This document shows positions 11,796 through 23,794 of a stretch of DNA of 64,000 nt, in pieces. The stretch's first letter is position 1. Each line of letters starts with the position of its first letter. The notes below the pieces were generated by a model. The model was given only the letters and a program-made list of their open reading frames with translations, did not search any database and had not been told where the DNA came from. The DNA comes from Welwitschia mirabilis. Taxonomy: Eukaryota > Gnetophyta > Gnetopsida > Welwitschiales. The DNA is taken from contig JBOZIK010000001.1 of NCBI GenBank assembly GCA_051453625.1, positions 58,852,186 to 58,916,185 on the forward strand. Direction: 5' to 3'. The translations under genes and the position numbers were made by a program.

Positions 11796-14700
11796 ATGCT
11801 AAAATGCAAATCCAAAAGGAAGGGATTGGAGACAAGCATGAGCAGAAAGGAGAAGCAACATAAAATAGCGAAAGAAGGAGGTAGGAGCTCTAACAATAGG
11901 TCATAATTATAACTTGTACATGGGGTGGGAGAAGGGAAGTAGAGCAAGGGAAGGGCTGACATGGACTGGAGATTCAAGGTATGCTATGCGAGGGAAAATT
12001 GGCATCACTAAAAAAAGCTTGCGCATAGAACAAGTTATACAAATGAAGGAGAGGAAGAAGGCATAATGCTTACAATAGAGGAAGGAAAAAGCTTGAGATA
12101 AAGGCAAAGGTAATGAAGGATTTGGATGTGATTTGATTTATGTTTTAGTCTTGTTGAGAAGAAGCATAGGACACGCTGACATTTTATTGAATGGAAAGAA
12201 GGCATTACACACATGAAGGCAAATAAAGTAAGGATTTCTAATTACTTTCAGTGGTGGTTATAATCTAATTCGGCTAATGTTTCAGAAGCTAGATGAATGC
12301 AATTAAGATGTGAAAGAGATTCTATTGGGGGTTACCTTCTAGACAGAATGCTGACAAACTAACATTTAGAGTTTTCTTATTTAAGGGTGGAATTATATGT
12401 TGGTCTTTCTTAATGAGAAGAGAATAATGGTGGTTAAATTGTATGCAATAATGCTTATTTGGTGCCCTTATACTTGAATTTATTTTGCACTTTTATCATG
12501 TGGCCTGGGCTTGCTATACAGTGGCTCAAGAATGTTCACTGAAAGCGCTAATGTAGTGCTTGCTCAAGTAACTAAATCAACCATTTTTTAAGAACTTTCA
12601 ATTAAAACCTTCCTTTTCTTGGCCTTATAAGAATAGTCATATGATGATATGATGAAGGAATAATGAATCCATTTCTCAACACGAGTCCTTCCTTAAGATT
12701 CATTTGACATTTGATTTAAATGTTCCTCCTTTGCCTCAATACTTCTGCTCTCTCATCTTGAAGTTATAGTGCTACCTCATGACTTAGTTGATTAAACAAA
12801 ATATTGAGTGGACAGCATCTAGACCTACATTGTCCCTTACACATGTTCCAGTGCACTTTTTAATCAGGTATATTTTGCTACCTTCTTGGATTGAATTATT
12901 CCGTATGAAAGTTGGTATTAATTGCATGTTTCCCCATGTTCCACTCTTTTGGTTGGTCCACGTTTCTTTCTTGTGTAAACTATTTCTAGTATGATGTTTC
13001 TATTTCTCATGTCCTTTATCTTAATGCATCATTTTGTCTTCCTGTGTCTGTCTAGTGGTTGATTTCTCTACTTCATTTGATCTTCCTTCTTTTTCCTTGC
13101 TTCATCTTCCATAGGGTAGTTGAACCGAAGCATTAATATCTCAACATTAGAATTCTTGGAAAAGGAATGGTGATTTGCAGTAAAATGCTCGAGCAGCATC
13201 ATGGACCATTACCTAAACACATCATCCCTTGTGCATAATGCTTAGAAAGGAAAATCCAACATTCCTTTAGAATTACTTGCTCCTAGTCAATATCGAAATT
13301 CTTTTTCATCTAATACGACACGATGAAAGAAATAAGGATGTAATCACTCTTGGATTGCCTTTGATTCCTTTATATTAATACTCTTTTCAGCTCTTAATCA
13401 CTAGCTTCAAAAAATTAGACTCACCGGCAGATGATGATAACATATCTATGCATCCAATTCATCACTTATAATAGTTTTAAATGTGATTTAAATATACTCG
13501 TGGTTCTAAAACGGAGAGTAGAGTTTGATAACTTCCAAAGATAACCAAAGGATCTTCTTGGGAAACATATAGGAACCCCCAAGAACATAACAAGTAAGAT
13601 ACTTAATTAGAAATTAGAATTGATTTACATAGTAGCATCTTTTTCCCTCTATTTCCTCCTTTTGCTATTTAGGTTTGGTTTAGCTTTTTAAGAGAATTGC
13701 AATTGGACCTGTGCATGAATAGAATTATAAAGACTCATTCAAATTGAACAATAGATATGATCATGAAACAAATCGATTTGTGTTTTTCACTCTTCTTACT
13801 CATCTCCTTTTTTCTCTCATCGCTTTGTCTCCTAGCCTTCCTTTGTTTTCTCTCTGGATTCCTTTGGTTTTGTGATCCTACAATAACTTTTGCATTATTT
13901 CTATGCCTTTTTTCTCTGAAAGAAAAAGCCATGTGAACGAATGACAAAGAAGCAACCAAATCAAGATGCTCAAAGCGACCAAAATGGTTACATTCAAGAA
14001 GAATGTGGTAAGGCAATATGATATAGAACAATAGTATCAATATTAATACCATCCCCTTCCTTTGATAGCCTAAGGAGGCATCTTATACAATTTCCATTTG
14101 CTACCCCTGATTCTATAACTGTATCATCAAAGCACATGCTTGTCCACCATGTATGATGACATGAATGATTAGCATATCATAGTTGTATTTTTAGCGGGGC
14201 CTTCCTTATAGATTGAGATGATAAAAGGCTTGACCTTAAGATCTCCTCTTCGCTTCTTATAATTTATGATGGCGTCTAAACACATTTCTTTTAAATTTAT
14301 TGTAAATGACAAGGATTTAAAATTTTAAAGATGTTTTTTGGTTTAACGTTTAGAATAGGAATGTAACTGCTCAAGATAAGAAAGGCGAATAACCTAATGC
14401 TCAAGAGAATGTAACATTTCTGATACATGTAATCTACCACACAAGATAAGAAATGTAACTGCTTCATTCTCACATTTCATGTTATAGTGTAATGATCAAG
14501 AAAGAGGAAAGGCGAGTAGAGGGTCAGTTGTTTGAGTTCTTGTGGTTGCGTTCCACCCATTTGGCTTAGTCAGTGCTAACCTCTTAATATCATTATATGC
14601 ATTTATAAAGCAGCTAAGTGGGTCCTTCTGCCTCATCCTAGGTGGTTTGACAATGCCTTTTCTCAATTTCATGTTTTACATTAAACCTTATAAAATATAA

Positions 14701-15000
14701 AAGAAACCATTTTATTTTTATTTTTATTTTTATTTTTTTGGTTAAATATTTTTATGCAATCCATTACTTCTTTCTTCATCTAAGAGTCGAAGATCCACAA
14801 ATTCAACAAGCACATAATGTACTCAAAGCATAGATGTTAAAACTTAAAATAGCTTAAGAAAAATTACTTCTAGTAAAAATTGCATTCTAGGCTCTTATAA
14901 CTTCACAGTGGCTATGCCCAATAGAATCGTTAACCTAGGGCTTTGATGCTAAAATGTAATACCCTAAAGTTCTATAGTTAAAAATCTTCATAAATTTGAT
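11796..15000 (-). other. Non-coding interior of LARD-like element
   Basis: There is no gag or pol motif. The longest open frame (13735-14052, minus) has a hydrophobic start and a Lys/Arg/Glu-rich middle, with nothing recognisable. A TTTTTA-type run lies near 14705-14737. At 14952-15010 a degenerate copy of the LTR edge plus a PBS-like sequence precedes the true PBS. Confidence 0.6.
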
Positions 15001-15012
15001 GCTCTGATACCA
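15001..15012 (-). promoter_or_regulatory. Primer-binding site, initiator-Met tRNA type (LARD-like element)
   Basis: The minus strand reads TGGTATCAGAGC, the standard plant initiator-Met primer-binding site, separated from the LTR end by three bases. It sets the element's orientation. Confidence 0.85.
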
Positions 15013-15015
15013 AAA

Positions 15016-17360
15016 TGTAACACCCGAAATTTTCACAATGTTGAAAACTTTAAAACTCGCTCTAATGCTCTGATATCCAAAATGTATTTCTAACTTAATT
15101 TTATAGACATTACTTATTTAACAAGGATTAAGTCCTCACAAGATAATTTGATAATATTAAAATACTTAACATCGCCCTACACATACATAATTGTGATAGT
15201 ATTTAAATAATTATTAATACTCTTCATGAATAAAATTTTAATAATATTTTAATAATTATTAATGCCCATCATCATGCTTATTTATAATAATATTTAAATA
15301 ATTTTGGGAGGAGGAGGGAAAACACATGATCTTTTTTTAAGATTTCATTTTTAATAAATGGATAATAATATCACATTAAAGGCATAATACCAATATTCTA
15401 TGCTCATAATTAGACTTATAATCTTAAGAAATGTCTGCAAGTGGTGCCATAAATAAATTGTCAACTTCATATGTAACAAAAATTAATTTAAGAAAAGACA
15501 ATCATAATTACATTCAATACATCTTTCAAGGTAATTACATAACTAAAAATTTAAGATTCCGAATAAAGTTCCTTAAGAAAGGCATGAAGAATATGTACTC
15601 AAATTTTCATGTTTCATTGCAAAAATCTTCAAGGAAAATATCCATTATTCAATACAGTATGAATCCTTAAAGTAGACCTCATAAAATGCAAATCATACGT
15701 ATAATAGAATGGAGTTTATCTTTCATCACGACCAAGGAACATTAAGCAGAAAAACATATTGCATTCTCATGAAACTCAAGCATATGACACCAAGTATTGA
15801 GATAAATAAGAACTTCAATTAATCAGCAAGATTTTTCGTAAACACTGGATCAATGATCCTCCACATCCATATTCCCACTTCAGCATTATACTCTAGAATT
15901 TCCACCTATCATACAAAAGTATGGGATCAGAACTATGAAAATCTCATAGCTTCTAATATGGTCCAGGCAAGAATAAGCAATTTGGTAAGGGTTTTTGAGA
16001 GTTAAGACAAGAAGATGAATAAAGACTTTAAGATGAATAAGATATATTACAAACACCAATCTTATGGCTATGAATCAGAATATTATATATATTAAAATAT
16101 CTCAATCACTTCACTACCTCAATCGGTAATTTGTGAAGCCCACTGCCTCATTCGGTGATCTATGGTTCTCATATAATATTTAACTTCACTACCTCATTTG
16201 GTGATATGTGAAGTCCATTGCCTCATTTGGTAACCTGTGGTTCTCATAAATATATATATGTGTGTATATATATAATCTCAAATATCATTAACTTCACTGC
16301 CTCATTCGGTGATTTGTGAAGCCCACTACCTCATTTAGCAATCTATGATAAATCTAATATCCCCACTGCCTCATTCAACGACATGGGGGATTCTCACTTC
16401 ACTGCCTCATTCAGTGATCTATGAAGCTCATTGCCTCATTCGGTGATCTGTGGAAATCCATAAGTTTCAAACATAACGATGTCAAGAAACTAAGATAAGT
16501 TTTGGCCACAAGATATTAATTCAAAACCATAGATTTCAACAACATAATGACAATGAATACAATAAGGATTAATCACAAGCTATCATCTCATACCAAGAAC
16601 AGCTAACATCAAGACATCGACCAAAAGGGTAAATGGAGATAAGACATGTATCAAAAAAAAATTTATCTTTATTAAGAATTACATGATTTAACATTCGACT
16701 TACAGGAATATAAACACAACGATCGAAATATAGAATGCATAAGAAAGGACTAACAAGAAAGCACGGAAGTATAGAACCATACCCCTTTATGTTTGAGCTC
16801 TTAGAAGATCTTCTAATTTGTAAAGCTCCTATACTTTCTAAGCTCTAAGANNNNNNNNNNTATTGTTTTGGAAAATAAACTAGGTTTGAGGGAGAAAGGA
16901 CTCTATTTAAAGTGAGAGAATATGAGTAAGGTGATAAAACTCAAGAAGACAAAAGGACACAACATGAGCCAATGGTAAAGGGAGTTTCATAATGTCTTAT
17001 AAAGGCTTGCCTGACAACCGAGTGCTTTAATAATATAAAAATAATGCTTTCACAGTTAATCATAACAATGAGGGAAAATAAATAACAAGCCTCAACAATT
17101 TACATTTAAATGCATAAATTTCAGAAAAGTGCAACAAAATGAAAGTAAATGAAATCATCACTGAAAGAACATTCTTGAAAATTATAAGTAATATTTTTAA
17201 TCAAGATAAAAGGAACTTAAAGCACAATTTGATATAACAACATCTAAAAAACATAATATTTAGATTAGTTGGAGATTTTAAAATAATTAAATTTTTCTAA
17301 ACATTTTATTAAATTTATTCTTTGTAACTTTTTAAAATAAGTAAAAATGTGGACATGATA
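15016..17360 (-). repeat. LARD-like element right (5') LTR
   Basis: It starts TGTAACACCCG beside the PBS and ends at the ATTGA duplication. A 10-base N run lies at 16851-16860. The outermost bases read GATA rather than the usual CA, presumably by mutation. Confidence 0.8.
16103..16455. repeat. Minisatellite inside the LARD-like right LTR
   Basis: The same unit of about 29 bp as in the left LTR, about ten copies, with a TA/TG dinucleotide stretch (16243-16275) inserted among them. It is present in both LTRs, so it belonged to the element before or soon after insertion. Confidence 0.85.
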
Positions 17361-17936
17361 ATTGATCTTTCATCTTCTTACTGCTTCTTGTCTTTCACGT
17401 GCCTTCTTAGTAATTGTTAACTTTTCATCTTCATGTTCATTGATTTTTCATTTTCTCATGGCTTCTTGTCTTCTACTGACTAATGTTAGTGGAAAACTCA
17501 TAATCTCCTTGATGTAACATTTTCTTGGTGTAACGTCTTGTTGATTATATAGAATGTCTTGGTGTAATGTCTTCTTTGGTGTAACACCTACTTGATTATG
17601 TGGAATGTATTCTTGATGTAACATCTTCTTTGAATAATGTCTTCTTGATGTCTTTTAATGTAATGTCTTCTTCCACATGTCTTCTTTATGTAACATATTT
17701 TTGATGTAACATCTTCTTTATGTAATGTCTTCTTGATATATTGTCTTTTGGTATAATGTCTTCTTTCACATGTTCTTTTCAAATACTTCATAATTACTTC
17801 ATTTTGATTCAAATTAATATTAATTCTTTGTCTTTAGTATTTGTCATAAAAATGTTCAATTTAAGCATTAAACCTATAAAAAAACCTAGAAACATGCTCT
17901 AAACATGATGTTAATATCACCAATTGTACTCGCTAC
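17361..17936 (-). repeat. Element A left (3') LTR, second piece
   Basis: It resumes after the nested insertion with the second ATTGA copy and aligns with about 23210-23790. It includes the run of short tandem repeats at 17505-17775. The outer end is placed near 17936 by comparison with the right LTR and is uncertain by about 20 bases. Confidence 0.75.
17505..17775. repeat. Short tandem repeats in element A left LTR
   Basis: Irregular repeats of roughly 15-20 bp built on TGTAACATCTTCTTGA and TGTAATGTCTTC. Read on the minus strand they give a Lys/Arg/His/Tyr-rich frame with recurring RHYIK, which I take as a by-product of the repeat and not as a gene. Confidence 0.8.
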
Positions 17937-19900
17937 ATAGCCTGTCACTAATAATTTGTTAATCCCTGATAAAAAAAGTAGAAAAGAATAGAAGCGAGAC
18001 AAATTGGAAAAAGGAAGAAACATAACACTCAGCATAAAAAAAGTTATATTGTTGAACATAGAGTGCATATGAAAAGATATTACACTTTAATATCATGAGG
18101 AAGATATGTATTGAATTTAGAGTTTATTGTTTCAGATCTATCAAAAATATATTTTCATAAATACATTCCTTTCAATTAAAGTCAATATTTTGAGGATTCT
18201 AGATATTCCATCCCCCTAAAGTGGATAAATTTGTTTTAAATTTTTAAACAAGTGTACTTATGATAATCAGAAAGATGTGAGCAAAAAGTGGCAAGGGATG
18301 TAAAATAAGAAAGAAAAGAAAAAAAAAACTAGAAAATGAAAAATTGCAATAAAATTGAGCGTCAATAATGAACAATGGGTTCGTCATCATTGTGCATTAG
18401 GACTCTAGAATTTCTAATAAGAAGACTAGAAAATGATAAAGTTCTCACCATTGTTTTATTAAAAAGTAAGTGGATGACTTTAAGACAACTGATTTGTAAC
18501 TAAGAAAATTAAAACTGAAAATCAACAACATGGAATAGGGAGCAAATTAACTAGTTTGCTCTAAGTTTTAACCTAGCAAGATTCTTTGGAGAAATCATAA
18601 GACTATGTAATGTAGAGATGCATGATTCATCATAAAAATATCATAGTTTATCATTAGATAAGGCAGTAAAAGAACCAATATCCAAAGCTTATTTGACAAG
18701 TATTAAGTAATGTTTGGACTATAATTCAATCCATCTTTAACTTTTAATCATCATAATACTTGGCTATAACATTATCTAATGCTCAGTATATTGAAAAATC
18801 CTCAAGGAGTTATTGTTTTTGCCTTTGGATAATGGAAATCAACTGCAATTTTAAGAAATACTGTTCTTCATGATGAGGAGAGTGAAACCACTGCCAAGAG
18901 AGTGAGGATCCGCAATCAAAGCTATATCATGACCAATTGACCCTTTGGTGGAGTTACCATAACTACCATATCACACTGCCAAAGGCCCCTCTTAGGAAAA
19001 TTTGCCCTAATGTGCTTGTGATAGGATATCATGGTATATTTTTAAGGAGGGTTAATCTTTTATTTTGTTTCCTCTTTTATTATTTTCTTTTTTTATACAC
19101 ATGGAATCCCATTTTAAAAGTATTGATTAATCATTAGAGTAAAATAACAAAACACATGATTTCCAATGAGCATCTAATTAACATAATTATTTCTAAAACA
19201 AATTAATCAAGGAGATTGATTAGATATAAGAATATCTGAAGATTGGCTGAATCTAATCTTTTTCACAATAATACCCAAAATAAGAGATTACTTAATCATG
19301 ATAAAACATATGAATTTTAAACATGAATCAAGTTACAAATGATCAAATAGCGTGATAATTTAAACCAAGAAATGGAGTTAAGAGAAGATTTATAAAATGG
19401 TAAAGGGAAGATCCTTCTCTTTTTCTTTAAGAAAATATTTCAAGTTAATTAATTCTATCAAGTTTGAGGCATAAGTACAATCATCAGGTGATGTGTAAGT
19501 TTTAAGCCTTTATCTATTGAATTTTTAGATATCTTTGGATTGTAAATCAAAAATCTTAACAGAGCCATTAGAATGAACATTTTCTACAAAGGTAAGGATC
19601 TAAACAGTTAGAGATCAACTTATTACATAGAAGATGTACTCGAGTATTATATAGTAAAACCAACTGACCAAGTTGAAAAGGTTTAAAGATAAGATTTTTA
19701 TCATGGTAAAACTTTGTTTAAGCCTTTTTTTAATGAGTTATTATGGTAAAATTAAATTTATAGTTTATGGTTTTAGAATTTACTTGTAATGAGCAGAAGG
19801 AATAAGCTAAAAGTTTCAAGGAACGACAAATAAAAAATAAAAGCTAAGAAATAGAAACCCACCAATTTAAAATAAGAAGAAAATATCAACGCAAGCTAAA
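17937..19900. other. 3' half of element A interior, no recognisable coding
   Basis: No pol domain is readable. Part of it, from about 19500 on, resembles 52440-52600 in element C, so it is shared element sequence. ORFs here are short and without motifs. Confidence 0.5.
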
Positions 19901-19984
19901 GCATCAGAAAAACAAGTATTACTCAGTTACTAAATCCTATCCAATACTTTATTTAAAAGAAAACAAAATATCAATTTTATTATT

Positions 19985-20640
19985 TCAAGGTTGTGGTCCT
20001 ATGTTATTATATTGTGCTTTTTCGGAAAAATAAGGAATAAACCAAATAGAAACCAATTGATAGTATATGAAGGGTATACAATCATTTTTGAGTAAAATAA
20101 ATTGGAGGTAAAGAAAATAAAATGACAACACCTTAATAACACAATTTTCACAAGCTAAATAAGAGATGAAGAAGTGATAAACTTCATTGAAAAATAATCT
20201 CAAAGCATGATTATCATTACATAATTCATTCAAGGCACTGCTCAAAGAATGGATCCAAGAAATTTTTGAAGACTTCTTACAATGTTTTATGAGACTAAGA
20301 AGTTTCTTAACATCTAACTCAAGACATGAACTTTCATCAATAAGGTAAGGCTTTTCCCAATTTAAAATTCCAAGAAATCCTAAGTCATACTTTTGAAAAG
20401 AGTTTCATTAATGGAATAAAGTAAAGTGGAATTAGTATGAAAGGAAAGGATGTTACATTGGATATTACATTGAAGTCCAATTGAAAGGGATGGAGAAACA
20501 TGGGTAAATTCTTGAGGTTGGTTTATTACATTAAAAAGAACAAGTCTATCCTCTATTAAATTTGGTTGATTCTCCATGGGTTCTTTATTATTTTTATTCT
20601 TCTTATTGCTTTTTTCATCATTACTTAGAATCATAAGTGG
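19985..20640 (-). pseudogene. Uncharacterised conserved region of Athila-like elements A and C
   Basis: Two adjoining minus-strand frames are shared with element C. The upstream frame ends in a polar segment (NNKEPMENQPNLIEDRL, near 20540-20590, then EFTHVSPSLSIGL) that matches KEEPIENQPNLIE at about 53770-53800. The downstream frame has hydrophobic stretches and VSIWFIPYFSEKAQYNN near 20000-20060, matched at about 52700-52770. Conservation between two independent insertions suggests it was once a real element product or an essential noncoding region. I recognise no domain. It lies after gag, in the place where an autonomous element would have pol. Confidence 0.45.
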
Positions 20641-22350
20641 AAGAGATGAAAATACATTTTAAATAGGATTAGACTCTTCAAGGTTAATTGCTTCATGGGA
20701 TGTGAGAAGTCTATGGACTTGTTAACTCCCTATAACTTCTTTCTCATCCTCCTTTTCTTCATTATTGGAATTATCATATTATAACATCTCATCATTTTCC
20801 AAATTAGATTTATCAAAAAGGTTATAAAGAGAAATGCGATCATTATCTTCATCATATATTGAAACATTTTCAGATCCTTCATGAATTGATTCTTATATTT
20901 CATCTGAATTTCCTAATAGTAAGTAAATATTTGGAATATGATCTAGTATCTAAATATCATCATCTAATAAATAATCATCCTCATCCTTCTTGTTTAATTA
21001 ATGGGGTTTAACCTCATTGTCATTGTATTGGATATCTTCTATTGGACATGGACCATCTAAATGCTCATCATCAAAATAGAAATTGTTGATATTTTCCTCT
21101 TTATTCTCAAAATGGGAGATAATAGGCATAGTGCTTGAGGCTTAAGAATGTTATGTTACAAGAGATCCTTGACATCTTTAATTCCCTAACATGATTTATT
21201 GAATGATCCCAATTAGACTTTCTAGGTTCTTGCTTTGATTCTCTAGGAACTTGTTTTGATTTTTTAAATTTTTATTAGTATCTTCATCTCTTCCTTCATT
21301 TCTTCCATTGACTCTTTAAGGGAGTTGGGCTAAAATTAGTTAGGATGAAAATTATTATGCTAAAAGTTATTGTTCCTGTATCTATTATCAAAGAAATGTT
21401 TGAAGGCTAATTGTGATCCCATCTTTTGTAGCTAGAATTATTGATTATTTCTAAAGGTATTAGATTTTTGGTTAAATGCATAAGCTAATTTCCTACATGT
21501 TGGTAGAGCAAGACAATATTTGGTGTAATGGGAGTTATCTTTACAAATTTCACAAGGAGAGTTAGGTATTAATGGTTGAGGTTGTTGAGGATTGTAAAAT
21601 GCTTCTTGAAATGAGGGGAAATCCCTAAAGTATTGAAAATCCTCATTAGTATTCTCACATGGAGGCTAAAAAGAAGAGGGAGAAAAAAAGATAGGTTGAA
21701 AGAAGAAAGGGGTAAAATTCCTACTTTCAACATCATTTTTTACTAATCATCCTCTTTCTACAAATATTTCTTATAATGTTCTTTTATCATTATCTATAGA
21801 ATTTAAGTTTCTCTTTTTTTCAAATAGTATTTCTTGAATGACCTTTTTTATCATTATCCATAGAAATAGATGACAAAGATGGAATAAAAAGAATTAACTT
21901 GGATAATAAGAAATATAATCACTAGAATCTCTCAAAGCATAAGAACTAGATCAATCTCATTAAGCACAAGGAGTAAATGGTAATCTCCAAGATTGAATTA
22001 GATACAAAGAGTAGATCTTAACTGATAGTTTTTAAGTTTACATATAACAATAACATGGAAATAAAAAACTTACAGAAATTAAAAAATTATAGAAATTAAA
22101 AAATTATAAAAATTAAAAGGTGAAAGCAAAATCTAGAGAACAAATTTAAGCTAAACTAGGAAAGAAAATGTGTAACCTAAATGTAAGAAAGGAAAAGAAA
22201 ATTTAACAAAAATTGACAAAGCAATCTAAATTAAGAAAGTGAAAGTGCAAATTCATTTAAGAAAAATGAAAATTTGTATATGCACTCTACACAAGTAAAT
22301 CACTTAAAACCAATTAATCACCTATGCAATGAGATTCAACCTTCTAGATT
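20640..22350 (-). pseudogene. Athila-like gag relic (element A)
   Basis: On the minus strand, after the PBS, the readable pieces are NFTPFFFQPIFFS (near 21710), DFPSFQEAFYNPQQPQPL and an intact zinc knuckle CEICKDNSHYTKYC at 21513-21554, then a Lys/Glu coiled segment (near 21290) ending NLESLIGIIQ. An acidic, Asp/Asn-rich stretch follows (21090-20800; for example KKDEDDYLLDDDI). A gag with a single CCHC knuckle followed by a coiled segment is usual for Athila-like elements. Stops and frame changes break it. The related gags at 46500-47470 and 54380-55200 share the QPSYFS-like segment. Confidence 0.65.
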
Positions 22351-22360
22351 TTCTTGAACT

Positions 22361-22375
22361 CCTTCCCAACAATGA
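22361..22375 (-). promoter_or_regulatory. Degenerate primer-binding site (element A)
   Basis: The minus strand reads CATCATTGTTGGGAAGG, a mutated form of the tRNA-Asp-type PBS (TGGCGCCGTTGCCGGGGA) better kept at 56191-56208. It lies directly inside the right LTR. Confidence 0.6.
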
Positions 22376-23794
22376 TGTTAATTTGTTGGGGTGCAAATCA
22401 TATGCTCAAATTTGTAGTTTTTTAAATGAATCTTTGAATCTTTAGTACTTTCAATTTTTTAATAAAGCACACTCAAGATGCACTAGTATATGGAAGTTAA
22501 TCCATTTGTCATAATCTAAAGATGAATTTCAAGAAGAAAGTAAGAAGATTTTTGCAAATAATTTCTATCCTAAATTTAAGAATGTAAATGGAATATGAAA
22601 TGTAGAGATGAATGTAATGCAAAAAAGGGTGCAATCCTAAATGTAATTTTTAGTCAAGTAAACCAACTTCTTGTCATCCAAGTTGGCCCTTATGATCTAT
22701 ATCAACTTCAAGTACTTGTCATTCTAATGTAATTAACATAATAAGGCAGATAAGAAGAATAATTAAAAAAACAATTCAACTAATATTTTATTAATTGAAA
22801 TGTTCACATCTGGTTATAAAATAATAGCTCCTTAGTGAAGGAAACACATCCAAACACCAAGCGACGCCCTTCTCTGCAATGGTTACAAAGTAAGAACTCC
22901 TCAATGAAGAAGACATAGCCGAACACTAAGAGCCATTCTTCTCTACAACTAAGGAATTGATCCTTTGCTCAATTGCTCTCAAATTTGTCACAAGAATAAT
23001 AGATACAACTAAGATGAGTAAATGGAGAATCTAAAGGGTGTATTTATTAGTTTTGAGATGTAACTAACTAAGTATGATCATAATAATGATTACATAATTC
23101 ATGGAGTTTATTTTATATTCTTCATGTTTATTGATCTTTCATCTTCTCATGGTTTCTTGTCTTCCACATTTCTTCTTGATGACTATTAACTATTCATCTT
23201 CCATGTTTGTTAATCTTTCATCTTCTCATGGCTTCTTGTCTCCCATGTGCCCTATTAGTGACTATTGACTTTTCATCTTTATATCTATTGATCTTTCATC
23301 TTCTCATAGCTTCGTGTTTTTTACCTGCTAATGTTAGTGGGAAACTCATAATCTCCTTGGTGTAACATCTTCTTGATTATGTGGAATGTCTTCTTGGTGT
23401 AACATCTTCTTTAGTGTAATGTGTTCTTGATTATGTGGAATTTCTTCTTAATGTAACACATTCTTTGCATAACGTCTTCTTAGCATAATGTCTTCTTGAT
23501 GTCTTTTGATATAACGTCTTCTTCCACATGTCTTCTTTATGTAATGTCTTTTTAATGTAATGTCTTCTTTATCTAACATCTTCTTGATGTACTGTCTTTT
23601 GGTGTAATGTCTTTTTCCACTTGTTTTTTTCAAATGCTTCATAATTGCTCCATTTTGATTCAAATTCTTATTAAAACTTTGTTTTTGGTTTTTGCAATTA
23701 GAAGTGTTCAATTTAAGTATTAAACATATAAAAAGAACCTAAAAATACACTCCAAACATGATGTCAAATATTACCAATTTCATTCACAATAACA
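22376..23794 (-). repeat. Element A right (5') LTR
   Basis: It starts TGTTAATTTG next to the PBS and is uninterrupted, so it is the reference for the split left LTR. The outer end (…ATAACA, about 23794) is inferred from the fading of similarity. Confidence 0.75.
23340..23630. repeat. Short tandem repeats in element A right LTR
   Basis: The counterpart of the repeat block in the left LTR, with the same unit and the same Lys/Arg-rich minus-strand frame. Confidence 0.8.

Larger units (their letters stand above)
9554..17360 (-). mobile_element. Large LTR element with non-coding interior (LARD-like), nested in element A
   Basis: Direct repeats of about 2.3 kb (9554-11795 and 15016-17360) flank a 3.2-kb interior. 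The outer ends are bordered by a perfect 5-bp target duplication, ATTGA (9549-9553 and 17361-17365). A PBS matching initiator-Met tRNA lies next to the right copy, giving minus orientation. The interior has no recognisable gag or pol domain on either strand; only short ORFs without motifs occur. Long LTRs and a non-coding core are the definition of a large retrotransposon derivative, which would depend on enzymes from a relative. No convincing polypurine tract was seen beside the left LTR. Confidence 0.8.
8681..23794 (-). mobile_element. Athila-like Ty3/gypsy element A, non-autonomous, with nested insertion
   Basis: Two direct repeats of about 1.4 kb frame this element: the left LTR in two pieces (8681-9553 and 17361-17936) and the right LTR at 22376-23794. 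Next to the right LTR is a degenerate PBS, so the element runs on the minus strand. The interior (17937-22360) is only 4.4 kb. It has a gag region with an intact zinc knuckle, but I find no protease, RT, RNase H or integrase. The same interior layout recurs in element C (51370-57466), which suggests a shared non-autonomous family rather than two independent deletions. No clear target duplication was found at the outer ends. The left LTR is split by the element at 9554-17360. Confidence 0.75.

Noticed and set aside
13735-14052. 105-codon ORF as gag of the LARD-like element
   Set aside because: No zinc knuckle or gag core motif, and it lies alone in a non-coding interior.
20380-20634. Possible host gene fragment on the minus strand
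   Set aside because: Its text (NQPNLIE and flanks) recurs in element C, so it belongs to the retroelement.
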